Shown: one piece after another, positions 47,331-56,146 of the stretch
How the letters are laid out: each line of letters opens with the position of its first letter
How positions within the stretch are numbered: position 1 is the first letter of the stretch
Assembly: GCF_002954585.1 (NCBI RefSeq)
Contig: NZ_MSCI01000001.1
Location: 1,723,553 to 1,787,552, forward strand
Source of the DNA: Vibrio chagasii
Lineage (GTDB): Bacteria; Pseudomonadota; Gammaproteobacteria; Enterobacterales; Vibrionaceae
DNA length: 64,000 nucleotides
Reading direction: 5' to 3'
Made by a program: the position numbers and the translations under genes
Notes under the pieces: generated by a model
The model's input: only the letters and a program-made list of their open reading frames with translations
Databases searched by the model: none
What the model was told of the DNA's origin: nothing

Positions 47331-48098
47331 ATGAACTTCACTAAAAATGGTATTGCAGTCGTAATCGGTGGCACAAGTGGTATGGGCTTTGAAACAGCGA
47401 AGCAGTTAGTCGCTCAAAATGTCCATGTGCTGGTTGTCGGCAATAACCCAACTAAGTTAAATAAAGCAGTATCAGAACTTCAGTCACTAGGCCACGCGAC
47501 TGGCTGGCAAGCTAATCTTTATGATGATGAGAGTGTAGCGAATCTTATTACGCATTTAGAGTCTATTGAAGAGGGTATTGGTTACCTTGTTAATGCTGCT
47601 GGCTATTTTAACCCTAAAGCATTTGTCGAGCATCAAGAGGCGGACTACGAGCAATACATGCAGCTCAATAAAGCGACTTTCTTCATTACCCAAGCTGTCA
47701 GCAAGTTGATGATCAAAAACGGTGGCGGAAACGTGGTAAACGTCGGCTCTATGTGGGCGAAACAAGCGATCAAAGCGACGCCATCTTCTGCGTATTCAAT
47801 GGCAAAAGCTGGACTACACGCTTTAACACAGCACATGGCAATGGAATTGGCGGATCACAATATTCGTGTGAATGCGGTTTCTCCTGCTGTCGTTAAAACG
47901 CCGATCTACGAATCATTCATTAAGCCAGAAGAGGTGGACCAAGCGCTAGAAGGCTTCAATGCTTTCCATCCAATTGGTCGAGTGGGTCAACCGAAAGACA
48001 TCGCAAACAGCATCTCTTTCCTATTGTCTGACAGTGCCGATTGGGTAACGGGTGCAATCTGGGATGTTGATGGTGGTGTGATCGCGGGCCGCAATTAA
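47331..48098 (+). CDS. Short-chain dehydrogenase/reductase controlled by HxlR neighbour
   Basis: A 255-residue SDR. GGTSGMG at 12-18 is the cofactor motif, NAAG lies near 88, the catalytic serine is in VGSMWAK and YSMAK holds the Tyr/Lys pair; it ends [12 protein letters not shown] as full-length SDRs do. The start at 47331 follows AGGAGATAAC. The longer frame upstream overlaps the shared promoter with the HxlR gene. Confidence 0.86.
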   Translation: MNFTKNGIAVVIGGTSGMGFETAKQLVAQNVHVLVVGNNPTKLNKAVSELQSLGHATGWQANLYDDESVANLITHLESIEEGIGYLVNAAGYFNPKAFVEHQEADYEQYMQLNKATFFITQAVSKLMIKNGGGNVVNVGSMWAKQAIKATPSSAYSMAKAGLHALTQHMAMELADHNIRVNAVSPAVVKTPIYESFIKPEEVDQALEGFNAFHPIGRVGQPKDIANSISFLLSDSADWVTGAIWDVDGGVIAGRN

Positions 48099-48234
48099 TC
48101 AAGCCGAGCTTTCAATATGGGAGACGCTTTGTTAGCAATTAGCAGCGAAGTCTCCCCCTCGCTCGTTATTCGCGTAGAATAGACATTAGCAAGACAACAA
48201 TAATTAAAACAATATTTAGAGTAAGGTCGTCATT

Positions 48235-48888
48235 ATGCTCAACATGGACTTTTCAAAGAGATTGGTTATCGAAACCGATAAACTAGATTGGGTTGCAAGC
48301 CCTGCCAAAGGAGTGTGGCGTAAGCCCCTAGAAAGAGAAGAGAAAGAATCAGGTCACACGACTAGCGTGGTGAAATACGACCCTCAATCTTCATTCTCTG
48401 AACACCCACATCCGCAAGGAGAAGAGATCTTCGTGTTAGACGGTGTTTTCTCAGATGAAACTGGCGACTTCCCCGCTGGCACTTATATCCGTAATCCGCC
48501 AGGCAGCGCGCATTCCCCATCAAGTAAAGAGGGCTGCACGATCTTAGTTAAGCTTAATCAGTTTGATGCAAGAGACTTAACTCAAGTTCGAGTCAATACG
48601 CTAGAAACGGAATGGCTACCGGGTATTGGAGGGTTACAGGTGATGCCATTGCATGAGTTTGAGCACGAGCATGTCGCTTTAGTGAAGTGGCCTGTTGGCG
48701 AACGTTTTCAGCCGCACCGTCACTTTGGTGGAGAAGAGATCTTTGTGTTGTCGGGCACCTTTAAAGATGAACATGGCGTGTACCCGAAACATACTTGGAT
48801 GCGTAGCCCTCACATGAGCGAGCATTTCCCTTATGTGGAAGAAGAGACGGTCATCCTAGTGAAAACAGGTCATTTGCCACTGATATGA
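48235..48888 (+). CDS. Double-cupin protein (ChrR-like anti-sigma cupin fold)
   Basis: A 217-residue protein with two consecutive cupin domains. The first has FSEHPHPQGEEIFVLDG and GTYIRNPPGSAHSP; the second has FQPHRHFGGEEIFVLSG and HTWMRSPHMSEHFP. Both keep the His/Glu metal ligands. The repeats resemble the ChrR C-terminal cupin, but no zinc-binding anti-sigma domain is attached, so an enzymatic or metabolite-sensing role is more likely. Single gene with its own terminator. Confidence 0.8.
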   Translation: MLNMDFSKRLVIETDKLDWVASPAKGVWRKPLEREEKESGHTTSVVKYDPQSSFSEHPHPQGEEIFVLDGVFSDETGDFPAGTYIRNPPGSAHSPSSKEGCTILVKLNQFDARDLTQVRVNTLETEWLPGIGGLQVMPLHEFEHEHVALVKWPVGERFQPHRHFGGEEIFVLSGTFKDEHGVYPKHTWMRSPHMSEHFPYVEEETVILVKTGHLPLI

Positions 48889-48912
48889 TAATTATCTCGA
48901 CAAGTAAAATAG

Positions 48913-48944
48913 AAAGCCGCTTACCAAAAGTCAGCGGCTTTTTA
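48913..48944. terminator. Terminator after the cupin gene
   Basis: AAAGCCGCT pairs with AGCGGCTTT around an 11-base loop, followed by TTAG. Confidence 0.78.
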
Positions 48945-48964
48945 GACTCTAGTGCTTATTGATC

Positions 48965-49183
48965 TTACTTGATGCACGTCTGAGCACTAGTAAGCGACTC
49001 CAATACTTCAAGGGCTTCGCCTTGCGCTGAGGCTTCATTTTTATATTCTTCAGGGAAATCTGGAACGGTCACTAGCGATACGTTTGATGCCACTTCTAAT
49101 GAACCTGCACCACTAACCCACAACAAGCGCTCGATACCGATAGTTAGTAATGTTTCCAAAAAACCTAGTCGCAGTGTTTTTTA
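48965..49183 (-). pseudogene. C-terminal remnant of an NAD(P)H-binding (NmrA/COG2910-like) oxidoreductase
   Basis: The minus frame from 49180 reads into LLTIGIERLLWVSGAGSLEV, then SNVSLVTVPDFPEEYKNEASAQGEALEVL. This matches the central region of the Rossmann-type NAD(P)H-binding family (RLL.V.GAGSLEVA, .PDFP.EYK.EA). The N-terminal cofactor-binding half and much of the C-terminus are missing and there is no good start codon. It abuts a LysR remnant in divergent orientation. Confidence 0.7.
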
Positions 49184-49189
49184 CGATGT

Positions 49190-49371
49190 GACCTAGCTAA
49201 CCCATTGATTGCAGATGGTCAGTTGAAGCGGATATTGGAGGGTTTTATTTCACCAAGCAGCGTGCTTTGGCCGTGTATTTATCTCGGAGCTATCAGCTTC
49301 CGGTTGTTCGTCAGTTCATTGATTTTGCAGCAGAAGCTTGGTCGAAGGATATCAGGTCTAATGATGTTTGA
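49190..49371 (+). pseudogene. C-terminal remnant of a LysR regulator (frameshifted)
   Basis: One frame reads ANPLIADGQLKRILE; the next frame continues FYFTKQRALAVYLSRSYQLP then VVRQFIDFAAEAW to a stop at 49369. This is the characteristic end of LysR effector domains, split by a frameshift near 49235-49245. The DNA-binding domain is absent. Confidence 0.68.
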
Positions 49372-49424
49372 ATAAGCTAGCTAAGTGAAGATTCACGATA
49401 GAGTTCGTCGGCACATAACTACAA

Positions 49425-49454
49425 AAATCCGATATCAATGGTGATATCGGATTT
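49425..49454 (-). terminator. Terminator of the 49502-50365 gene
   Basis: AAATCCGATATCA pairs perfectly with TGATATCGGATTT around a four-base loop, with TTTTTG following on the minus strand. Confidence 0.88.
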
Positions 49455-49501
49455 GAACTCAATAATCTAGAGTTCCAGCACGCTCTCCTCTCACGAAGTC
49501 G

Positions 49502-50365
49502 TTATACATATCCATGTTCGGATAATCGGGTATTTACTGTATTTCCATTGATGTCTGGTAAAGGCTGATACAAGCTCTTTGCTATTTCGGACAGCACCTG
49601 ATCATAGACTTGCGAAATGGCACGAGATATATCACTGGTTAGTTCATACATGCTATCTGCTGGCTGAGTTAGTTCACTGCTTGAAGAGATCTCCGCGAGC
49701 GAATGCATTGCTCGTGAGAAAACGGGTGAGCCAGTGCTAATAGGGCAAATTATCGATAGCTGGTTAAGCTTTCGATGCATCTGAGACGCGTAGAACTTAA
49801 ACCTCAAATATTCTTCCGGCTTCTCGCTATCAGTACCTGTAATTTCTGGGATACATAAGCGAAGTTTAGTCAGAACATCCATGCAATCTAAGATTTGCTG
49901 CCAGTTCATGTGATACTCACGGCTCATGTCTTCACGCTCTGATTGAGTTAACCATACGATCAACACCTCATCCATTAAGAACATGCAATGGCGAATGGTT
50001 TTACCATGAATCGATTGGTTGCGAACCAAGCTGCGGTTTTGCCAATCACTGTGCATTGCGATGAGCTTGAGGTGGTAGATGCGATACATAGGTCGGCTAT
50101 CAAATGAGACGTGCGATTGAAGCAGCTCAGACACCTCTAGTATGTTGTCGTATATCTCATTTACTCTGCGAATTGAGTTGCTAGATAATTTACAAGCCAA
50201 AGCGTAATGCGTCGCAGCACGGTGTTTTCGTGATAGCAACAGCAGCTCCCTGAGTAGAACTAAGGTTTCAAACTTGTGTGTTAGCACAGTCTGTCTCTTT
50301 CTGGAGAAATAGAACAGAGTTGCAAGCACTGCTATGGATAAACCCACTGAAATAACTACAAACAT
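49502..50365 (-). CDS. Membrane-anchored helical protein of unknown function
   Basis: A 287-residue protein with one N-terminal transmembrane helix (about 3-20) and a long, mostly helical cytoplasmic part rich in His, Arg and Leu. No domain was firmly recognised. The segment LLLLSRKHRAATHYALACKLSSN and regular helical spacing loosely recall NIT-type helical sensor domains, but without a following output domain. It is transcribed alone and has its own terminator. Confidence 0.6.
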   Translation of the reverse strand: MFVVISVGLSIAVLATLFYFSRKRQTVLTHKFETLVLLRELLLLSRKHRAATHYALACKLSSNSIRRVNEIYDNILEVSELLQSHVSFDSRPMYRIYHLKLIAMHSDWQNRSLVRNQSIHGKTIRHCMFLMDEVLIVWLTQSEREDMSREYHMNWQQILDCMDVLTKLRLCIPEITGTDSEKPEEYLRFKFYASQMHRKLNQLSIICPISTGSPVFSRAMHSLAEISSSSELTQPADSMYELTSDISRAISQVYDQVLSEIAKSLYQPLPDINGNTVNTRLSEHGYV

Positions 50366-50609
50366 ATTCGACTCCCAATATCTGAATACCTATTTAGTGG
50401 TAGTGCAGACACTGTACCAGAATTGATAAGTTTTATATTTCAATGGCTTATATTTATGTGCTGTTTTTGAATGATCAACGTTGGTGCATGACTTCACCAT
50501 TCGAGTGAGTTTTTCTCATGTTTTGCAGAATTTTTTGAGAGGTAATCCGTCAGAAGTGGAACGTATCTTTGATTTCAGAGCTGACTTTGCTTGCCATAAG
50601 GGAAATTAA
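50366..50609. other. Intergenic stretch without a gene
   Basis: Bases between the unknown membrane protein and the ribB terminator. AT-rich; presumably the promoter of the minus-strand gene. Nothing else recognised. Confidence 0.4.
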
Positions 50610-50666
50610 AAAGGCCTCACTCTTTAATGCTGCTCACTAGAAACAGCATTAAAGAATGAGGCCTTT
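50610..50666 (-). terminator. Very long terminator hairpin after ribB
   Basis: About 23-base arms (AAAGGCCTCAC-TCTTTAATGCTG and its complement, one mismatch) enclose an 11-base loop. Located 54 bases beyond the ribB stop. Confidence 0.88.
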
Positions 50667-50720
50667 CGATATTTATCTGACGCTCAATGACTTACAAAGG
50701 GAGTCATTAAACACTAAGCC

Positions 50721-51377
50721 TTATGCAAGCTTAAGATCGAACTCGTTGCGGTACATCACCATATCTTCGATGGTCAGTACTGGCATGTTGTGTAGTTTAC
50801 CGAAAGCAACGATCTCTGGCGCTTTTGCCATTGTGCCATCTGGGTTAGTGACTTCACACAATACACCTGCTGGTTGAAGACCTGCCATTTGCATTAGGTC
50901 CACAGTACCTTCTGTGTGACCGCGGCGAGCAAGTACGCCACCTTTACGAGCACGTAATGGGAATACGTGACCAGGGCGAGCAAGGTCAGTAGGTTTAGCT
51001 GTCGGGTTTGCAGCTGTTTTGATCGTAGTTACACGGTCAGCGGCAGAAACACCTGTTGTAACGCCAACTTTTGCTTCAATAGTCACAGTAAACGCAGTTT
51101 GGTTTGCGCTGTTGTTATCAACAACCATAGGTGGAAGGTCAAGTTGGTTGGCTTGATCATCAGTTAGACACAGACACACGATACCGCTGCATTCACGGAT
51201 CATAAGTGCCATTTGAGCATTAGTTAGGTGTTCTACTGAGTAGATGATGTCGCCTTCGTTCTCACGATCTTCATCGTCAAGTAAAAGTACGCCACGACCT
51301 TCGCGCAGAGCTTGCAGTGCGTTTTCAACGCGAGTGATTGGTTCGCCAAATTCGGCAAGTAGTGAAGACTGATTCAT
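50721..51377 (-). CDS. ribB: 3,4-dihydroxy-2-butanone 4-phosphate synthase
   Basis: A 218-residue enzyme that makes the four-carbon precursor of riboflavin from ribulose-5-phosphate. The acidic active-site loop [10 protein letters not shown] is at 34-43, and later motifs include [22 protein letters not shown] and [26 protein letters not shown]. It is the single-domain form, not fused to GTP cyclohydrolase II. TAGGAG precedes the ATG. An FMN riboswitch lies upstream, so expression should fall when flavin is abundant. Confidence 0.95.
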   Translation of the reverse strand: MNQSSLLAEFGEPITRVENALQALREGRGVLLLDDEDRENEGDIIYSVEHLTNAQMALMIRECSGIVCLCLTDDQANQLDLPPMVVDNNSANQTAFTVTIEAKVGVTTGVSAADRVTTIKTAANPTAKPTDLARPGHVFPLRARKGGVLARRGHTEGTVDLMQMAGLQPAGVLCEVTNPDGTMAKAPEIVAFGKLHNMPVLTIEDMVMYRNEFDLKLA

Positions 51378-51570
51378 GGTTAAACTCCTAAAATATCACC
51401 AGAATCAGGGCTGTATGAGGGATCTCAACGGACACAACAAAGCCAACTCATTACAAGTCGGTTCATCATGGTTTTATCCAAAACGAAATGCACACGTCTG
51501 AGTTGGAGGCATTAACCCAATAAATAGGTACGCCTTTCCAACTTAAACGAGTGTCTTTCCATTCTCTCTC
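51378..51570 (-). promoter_or_regulatory. ribB leader expression platform with competing pairings
   Basis: Three short segments can pair in alternative ways: the strand complementary to 51532-51543 (AGTTGGAAAGGC), to 51500-51510 (GCCTCCAACTC) and to 51443-51449 (GAGTTGG). The middle one can pair with either of the others. No classic terminator with a U tract follows. Confidence 0.45.
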
Positions 51571-51700
51571 ATCCGGACTATAACCGTCGGCTCTGGCATC
51601 TCACCAGATCTGCTGACCTCGACGAATCGAGCGCTCGCGGGCTTATCTTTAGATTTTGCTAAGGACATACCGCCGGTGGGGAATTTCGCCCCGCCCTGAG
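51571..51700 (-). promoter_or_regulatory. FMN riboswitch (RFN element) controlling ribB
   Basis: On the minus strand the conserved RFN segments appear in order: CTCAGGGCGGGG, CCCCACCGGCGGTA, GAGCGCTCG, GAGGTCAGCAGATCTGGTGAGA, GCCAGAGCCGACGGTTA and ATAGTCCGGAT. This is a complete FMN aptamer placed about 190 bases before the ribB start, typical of Vibrio ribB. Confidence 0.95.
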
Positions 51701-52078
51701 AATAAAAATTAATAATTTGTTTTGCTATGAAAGCAGACCAGATGGTAATCCTTTCAATACTGGATTTAAAGGACTCACAGCAAAGTTTTTTAGATTCATC
51801 GCTTTTAAACCGGTAAGTGTTCACTTTATCAGCAGAACGCAGGCAGGGTGCTTTATTATGGGCTAGCTTGGTTCCCGCCATTTGCTATTGGAATGTGAAA
51901 TAAGGGTGTTGCTGCTGATGGGTTGTAGTGCGGTGTTTCACGTAACCAATAATAAAGCGACTCGAATATATGAAGTTTATTGCGCTACGACGTCTTACTG
52001 AGCGTTTTTACAAAAAATTGATATTGGCGGTGCTAAGCTGCGATAGCATCCGACCACTTTAACCAAAAGATCTTAGCC

Positions 52079-52822
52079 ATGACTTCTCTGTTCTCTAACA
52101 AATCCAAAGGCTTACTGCTACTCGTTTTAAGCTTGTATTCTCTCGTTCCCTTTTTGATCTTTGGATCTCATTTCGACCTTGGAAGTGCCGTATTGCCTTT
52201 CTATGGTGCAGTGATGACATTCGTGACTTATTCAGCGGGTAATCAAGGGTTCCTAATCACACTCGCAGTTCTCTCTTTATTGGTGCTGACATTAAAGTTC
52301 TCAAAAGCAAAATTAGTGAGCCTTTGTTTGCAGCTCGGTGTTTTATTGGTGTTAAGCTTTGCAGCGAAGACATTCCTTAAATCATCAACTGAGAGCCCAC
52401 GTCCGTATACTGAGTACTTAGTTACCCAAGAAGTGGTTGATATGCCGGAGTTGTTTTATGAATTGCCACTAGAAGAAAAGAACGTGGCCATTGAGTCAGT
52501 AGAAGATAAGGTCAGCGAATGGCGAACGCGTCATTGGCTTGGCGAAACAGACTATTCATTTCCATCAGGACACATGATTTTCGTGGGTGTTTGCTTAGCA
52601 TTCTTTGGTGGGTTGTTCTTAGAAGCGAAGCGTTTTTACCTTGTAGGCAGCATGCTAGCTTGGGCTGGTGGTGTAGCTTATAGCCGCGTTTGGCTTGGTA
52701 TGCATCGTCCTGAAGACTTAGCGGCATCTATCGCTTTTGCAGGCTTAATCTACCTATTAGTACCACTGGTGCCAACGCAAAAAATAGAACCTTTATTACC
52801 TAAATTCCTCAGAACGGCTTAA
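52079..52822 (+). CDS. PAP2-family lipid phosphatase (PgpB/undecaprenyl pyrophosphate phosphatase-like)
   Basis: A 247-residue inner-membrane phosphatase with about six helices. The three PAP2 motifs are visible: KTFLKSSTESPRP near 97-109, FPSGH near 162-166 and SRVWLGMHRPED near 199-210. Family enzymes remove phosphate from phosphatidylglycerol phosphate or undecaprenyl pyrophosphate on the periplasmic side. Length and motif spacing resemble PgpB. The gene stands alone, divergent from the ribB leader. Confidence 0.87.
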   Translation: MTSLFSNKSKGLLLLVLSLYSLVPFLIFGSHFDLGSAVLPFYGAVMTFVTYSAGNQGFLITLAVLSLLVLTLKFSKAKLVSLCLQLGVLLVLSFAAKTFLKSSTESPRPYTEYLVTQEVVDMPELFYELPLEEKNVAIESVEDKVSEWRTRHWLGETDYSFPSGHMIFVGVCLAFFGGLFLEAKRFYLVGSMLAWAGGVAYSRVWLGMHRPEDLAASIAFAGLIYLLVPLVPTQKIEPLLPKFLRTA

Positions 52823-52939
52823 CCATTCAAGAAGAGCTTCGTTGTTAAAAGCAACTTAGTTTTTAAAGCAAATAAGTTATTAAAAACAAGTTAGTTCCCA
52901 AAAGCAATTTGGCATTAGCTTAACAAGCGGAATCTCTGG

Positions 52940-53302
52940 TTATTGATTGAGCCCGAGTTCTGCTTGTTTCTTTTTGGTTAGTCCCAAAGAGACAATTCGG
53001 TGAGACTCCTTGAGGTAGTATCTTAATTCGTCATCCCTTTCTGGTGTGCTCTCAAACAGCTGAATCCACTTCATGCCACGCGAAGCAAAGTAGGGCGCGG
53101 GTTTATACCCTGGCTCTTCTTTGAGAAAATCAAAATTCTGATCAGAAGCCTTAAAGATAAATGCAGGCTCGTCGTTTGGTCCCCAACCTCCAATCGCAAA
53201 CACCTTACCACCCACTTTCCAAACATGGGAATTGTTCCATTGCATGACATAGCTAGTAGCAACTTGTGACTCGCAAAAAGCATTGAATTCATTGTATGTC
53301 AT
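52940..53302 (-). CDS. MmcQ/YjbR family DNA-binding-like protein
   Basis: A 120-residue single-domain protein: MTYNEFNAFCESQVATSYVMQWNNSHVWKVGGKVFAIGGW, then EPAFIFKASDQNFDFLKEEPGYKPAPYFASRGMKWIQLF. These are hallmarks of the YjbR/CyaY-like fold family. Biochemical function is unknown. ATG at 53302 is preferred; a few extra upstream codons are open. It lies close to, and on the same strand as, the TSUP gene. Confidence 0.85.
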   Translation of the reverse strand: MTYNEFNAFCESQVATSYVMQWNNSHVWKVGGKVFAIGGWGPNDEPAFIFKASDQNFDFLKEEPGYKPAPYFASRGMKWIQLFESTPERDDELRYYLKESHRIVSLGLTKKKQAELGLNQ

Positions 53303-53359
53303 AGAGCGCCCTCTCAATAGTTCGGTGCTGGTGGTGTTTATTTAGGATACCGCTTGAAG

Positions 53360-54085
53360 TTAGCCAGCTAAGCCTTGCCAAATAGCCGTCAAGCCGCTGA
53401 TAGAACATAGCAGTAAAGAAGCGATACGTATCTTCTCTTTCGAAATGGTTTGAGTGGTCATCATAGCCACTTTGTAGCCTAGCCAAGCAGCGGGCAGCAA
53501 AGGTATTGTGATGATCAAATGGTGGAGCGTGAAGAAGCCAATCGGGATCTGCACGACTAATGAAATGATCGAGCTAAACACAAAGAAAGCAGAAAGGTTG
53601 CCACGAAGCTGGTTAGCATCTTGGTGTTGAAGCAGTAGCGCCATCGGTGGCCCTCCGATCCCCGAACTTGTCCCAAAGAACCCTGAGAAAAATCCTGCAA
53701 TCCCCATCTTGGCAGGCGTTGGCTCCAATCTAAATGGTAGTAGGCTTACAATCACAGCAAACACAACCAGTAACCCTAGCCACAGAGACAATACGCTCGT
53801 TGACACCATCACCAACAAAGCTCCTCCTGCCAATGAGCCTGGGATTCGGCCCAACAGTGCGACTTTGAGTCCGCCAATAGAAATATTTGCGCGGTGTTTT
53901 AATGCATTAAATACCGAGATAAATAGTCCAATGAGGCAGATAGGCGCAGGGACATAGTCTGGCGAGACCAAAAACAGCAGTGGTGCGGCGACAACAGCCA
54001 AGCCAAAGCCGATGGCAGTTTGTACAAACGAACCCACAAAAATGAGTGCCATTGCGATAAGGGCGGTTTGATTTAGGTATTCCAT
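53360..54085 (-). CDS. TSUP-family (TauE/SafE) anion exporter
   Basis: A 241-residue membrane protein with about eight helices. The twin half-motifs GSFVQTAIGFGLAVVAAPLLFL and GFFSGFFGTSSGIGGPPMALLL define the sulfite/sulfonate exporter family. Substrate is unknown. The YjbR gene follows 57 bases downstream and may be co-transcribed. Confidence 0.85.
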   Translation of the reverse strand: MEYLNQTALIAMALIFVGSFVQTAIGFGLAVVAAPLLFLVSPDYVPAPICLIGLFISVFNALKHRANISIGGLKVALLGRIPGSLAGGALLVMVSTSVLSLWLGLLVVFAVIVSLLPFRLEPTPAKMGIAGFFSGFFGTSSGIGGPPMALLLQHQDANQLRGNLSAFFVFSSIISLVVQIPIGFFTLHHLIITIPLLPAAWLGYKVAMMTTQTISKEKIRIASLLLCSISGLTAIWQGLAG

Positions 54086-54214
54086 AGGCCTGTGAGTAAG
54101 TTCTAAAGGAGCGAATGGATACTATAAATTAAAACGGTAGAAATAGTCTTAATATTCAGTGAGGTTTATGCAAGTTTCTCTAGTTATAATTTCGATTTTC
54201 ACGCCCAATAAAAA

Positions 54215-54260
54215 AGAGAGCGGATATCTCAGGAACTAGTCCATTCGATATCCACTCTCT
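54215..54260 (-). terminator. Terminator of the MFS gene at 54310
   Basis: AGAGAGCGGATATC pairs with GATATCCACTCTCT (one mismatch); a T-rich tract follows on the minus strand. Confidence 0.85.
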
Positions 54261-54309
54261 CATTGGATTGCTTATCGCTGTAACTGATTGGGGGAGTCAG
54301 TATTAAACG

Positions 54310-55521
54310 TTAAGCCATTGCCAATTTCAGACGCTCAATTGGTTTGTCATTGATCGGTAAATGGATAAGCGCAGCGGCAAATGCCAGTACTACCGTCGAC
54401 CACCAGATTGGTTCGTAAGATCCGTAGTAATCGTAAATACGACCACCAACCCAAGCACCTAAGAAGCTACCTACTTGGTGAGTGAAGAATACCAAGCCGT
54501 AAAGAGTCGATAGGTAGCGAGCTCCAAAGATCTGACGAACTAAACCAGAAGTGAGTGGAACCGTACCAAGCCAACAGAAGCCAATTGCAGCACCGAAGAT
54601 TGCTGCGGTCGATTCTGTTACTGGCAGAGTGACAAACGCACCGATAACCACTGTGCGAACTAAGTAAAGTGCAGACATCACATGACGCTTGCTGAACTTG
54701 TCACCCATCACACCCCAGAAGTAAGAACCGAAGATGTTGAAGATACCAACGTAAGCCAATGCCATTGCTGCGCTACTCGCTGGTAGGTTTTTGTCAGCTA
54801 GATAGCTTGGTAAATGCGTTGCAATGAACATTACGTGGAAGCCACACACGAAGAAACCAGCATGAATTAACCAGTAACCTCTGTGAGAGAAGGCTTCAGA
54901 TAGCGCTTCTTTCAATGTTTGATTGTCTTCAATTTGCGTTTGTTTACTCGTTACGACTTTTGGCGCTCGCATGAAAAGTGCAAATGAGATCATCACACAG
55001 CACAGTACAGCAAACACTTGCATCGCACTCTGCCAATCAAATTCGTTCAACATGTATTGCGCGCCTGGAATCACAGCAAACATACCAAATGACCCCGCAG
55101 CCGTAGTTAAACCAAATGCTTTAGCGGCGTGTTCTGCAGGTACCACTTTCGCTACTGCGCCTAATACGATCACATAGCTTGTTGCACTCAGTCCAAGGCC
55201 AACCAGTGCGCCTAGCGAAACGTAAAGCATGTTCGATTCGGTAGAAATTGAGGTAAGAAGTAAACCCAAACCGTAAGCACATGCGCCAGCAACAATGATG
55301 CGCCTTGCTCCCCATTTGTCTGCAGCCATGCCAACAAAAGGTTGGAACACACCGAACAATAGGTTCTGTAGGGCAATAGCGAAGCTGAAAAATTCACGAC
55401 CGGTGCCGAAATGCTCTGAAATTGGCATCATGAAAATGCCGAATGATTGTCTGATCCCTAGACTGATAATAAGTGTGCCGATCCCAAGCCATACCAGTAA
55501 AGGAAAACGGAAAATGCTCAT
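54310..55521 (-). CDS. MFS transporter, monocarboxylate/OFA-like
   Basis: A 403-residue, 12-helix major facilitator. It shows RQSFGIFMMPISEHFG in helix 1 and GMAADKWGARRIIVAGA in the motif A loop, with a central cytoplasmic loop near 195. The pattern fits oxalate/formate or monocarboxylate-type members. It follows a small His-rich protein gene by 15 bases on the same strand, so both are likely in one operon. The substrate is unknown. Confidence 0.8.
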   Translation of the reverse strand: MSIFRFPLLVWLGIGTLIISLGIRQSFGIFMMPISEHFGTGREFFSFAIALQNLLFGVFQPFVGMAADKWGARRIIVAGACAYGLGLLLTSISTESNMLYVSLGALVGLGLSATSYVIVLGAVAKVVPAEHAAKAFGLTTAAGSFGMFAVIPGAQYMLNEFDWQSAMQVFAVLCCVMISFALFMRAPKVVTSKQTQIEDNQTLKEALSEAFSHRGYWLIHAGFFVCGFHVMFIATHLPSYLADKNLPASSAAMALAYVGIFNIFGSYFWGVMGDKFSKRHVMSALYLVRTVVIGAFVTLPVTESTAAIFGAAIGFCWLGTVPLTSGLVRQIFGARYLSTLYGLVFFTHQVGSFLGAWVGGRIYDYYGSYEPIWWSTVVLAFAAALIHLPINDKPIERLKLAMA

Positions 55522-55536
55522 TCTAATACTCTTAAA

Positions 55537-55749
55537 TTAATGGTGGTGATGTGAGTGGTCTTGCGCAGACATGTTTTGTTCAGTCATATCATGATGATGC
55601 TCGTGTCCTGATTGCTGGTGGCAGCCACTACTCACGGCGTGCTGAGCCAAAAGATCAATCAGTGGCTGACTGTGATGCACAATAACCAAACTAATGACGA
55701 GGAATAACGTCATTCTGGCTAGTTGAGCAAAAAGAGATTGTGAAAACAT
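55537..55749 (-). CDS. Small His-rich membrane protein
   Basis: About 70 residues from the ATG at 55749: a hydrophobic helix (LARMTLFLVISLVIVHHS), then a Cys/His-rich extracellular-type tail (SSGCHQQSGHEHHHDMTEQ, ending DHSHHHH). The tail suggests binding of copper, zinc or nickel. The ribosome site is weak, and the frame extends a further 35 codons upstream. It sits immediately upstream of an MFS gene. Confidence 0.6.
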   Translation of the reverse strand: MFSQSLFAQLARMTLFLVISLVIVHHSQPLIDLLAQHAVSSGCHQQSGHEHHHDMTEQNMSAQDHSHHHH

Positions 55750-55854
55750 AAGGTGTTTACATGTGCTCGATGTTGTAAGAAGTCGCGCATCATAATGATG
55801 GGGAGGATATGTATCAAATGACAATTTGTGATTTAGTCTATGCGTTTCATGCAT

Positions 55855-56146
55855 AGCTTTACACGCTGCTGATCTGAGAGGGAAATGTGACTAAGAAATG
55901 GGAAAACTCGGCACTCAACGATTCCAAGGAAGAAGCCAGTAATTCAATATGGATACTTAGTGTCGTCTCTGTAACTCTACGCTTTATTGAGATATTTCAC
56001 ATAACTGTAAAAACTAATATACAAACTAATTACCGTATAAGATTGGTCTCTCGCTCGACTTATCTGTTAAACATCGTAAATTTGGGCGTAAATCGTTTCA
56101 ACATGACTGAAACGCGATGTTAAAAGATTCAGGGAGAGTCATTCAC
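55855..56146. other. Intergenic region between His-rich gene and yitT-like gene
   Basis: About 290 bases, divergent genes on each side. A 78-codon plus-strand frame (55887-56123) has no ribosome site or family pattern. It should contain promoters for both sides. Confidence 0.4.

Noticed and set aside
51543..51881. 112-codon open frame on the minus strand upstream of ribB
   Set aside because: It runs through the FMN riboswitch aptamer, has no family features and is explained by RNA structure constraints.
55887..56123. 78-codon plus-strand frame upstream of the YitT-like gene
   Set aside because: No ribosome site or domain pattern; low-complexity composition typical of AT-rich intergenic DNA.
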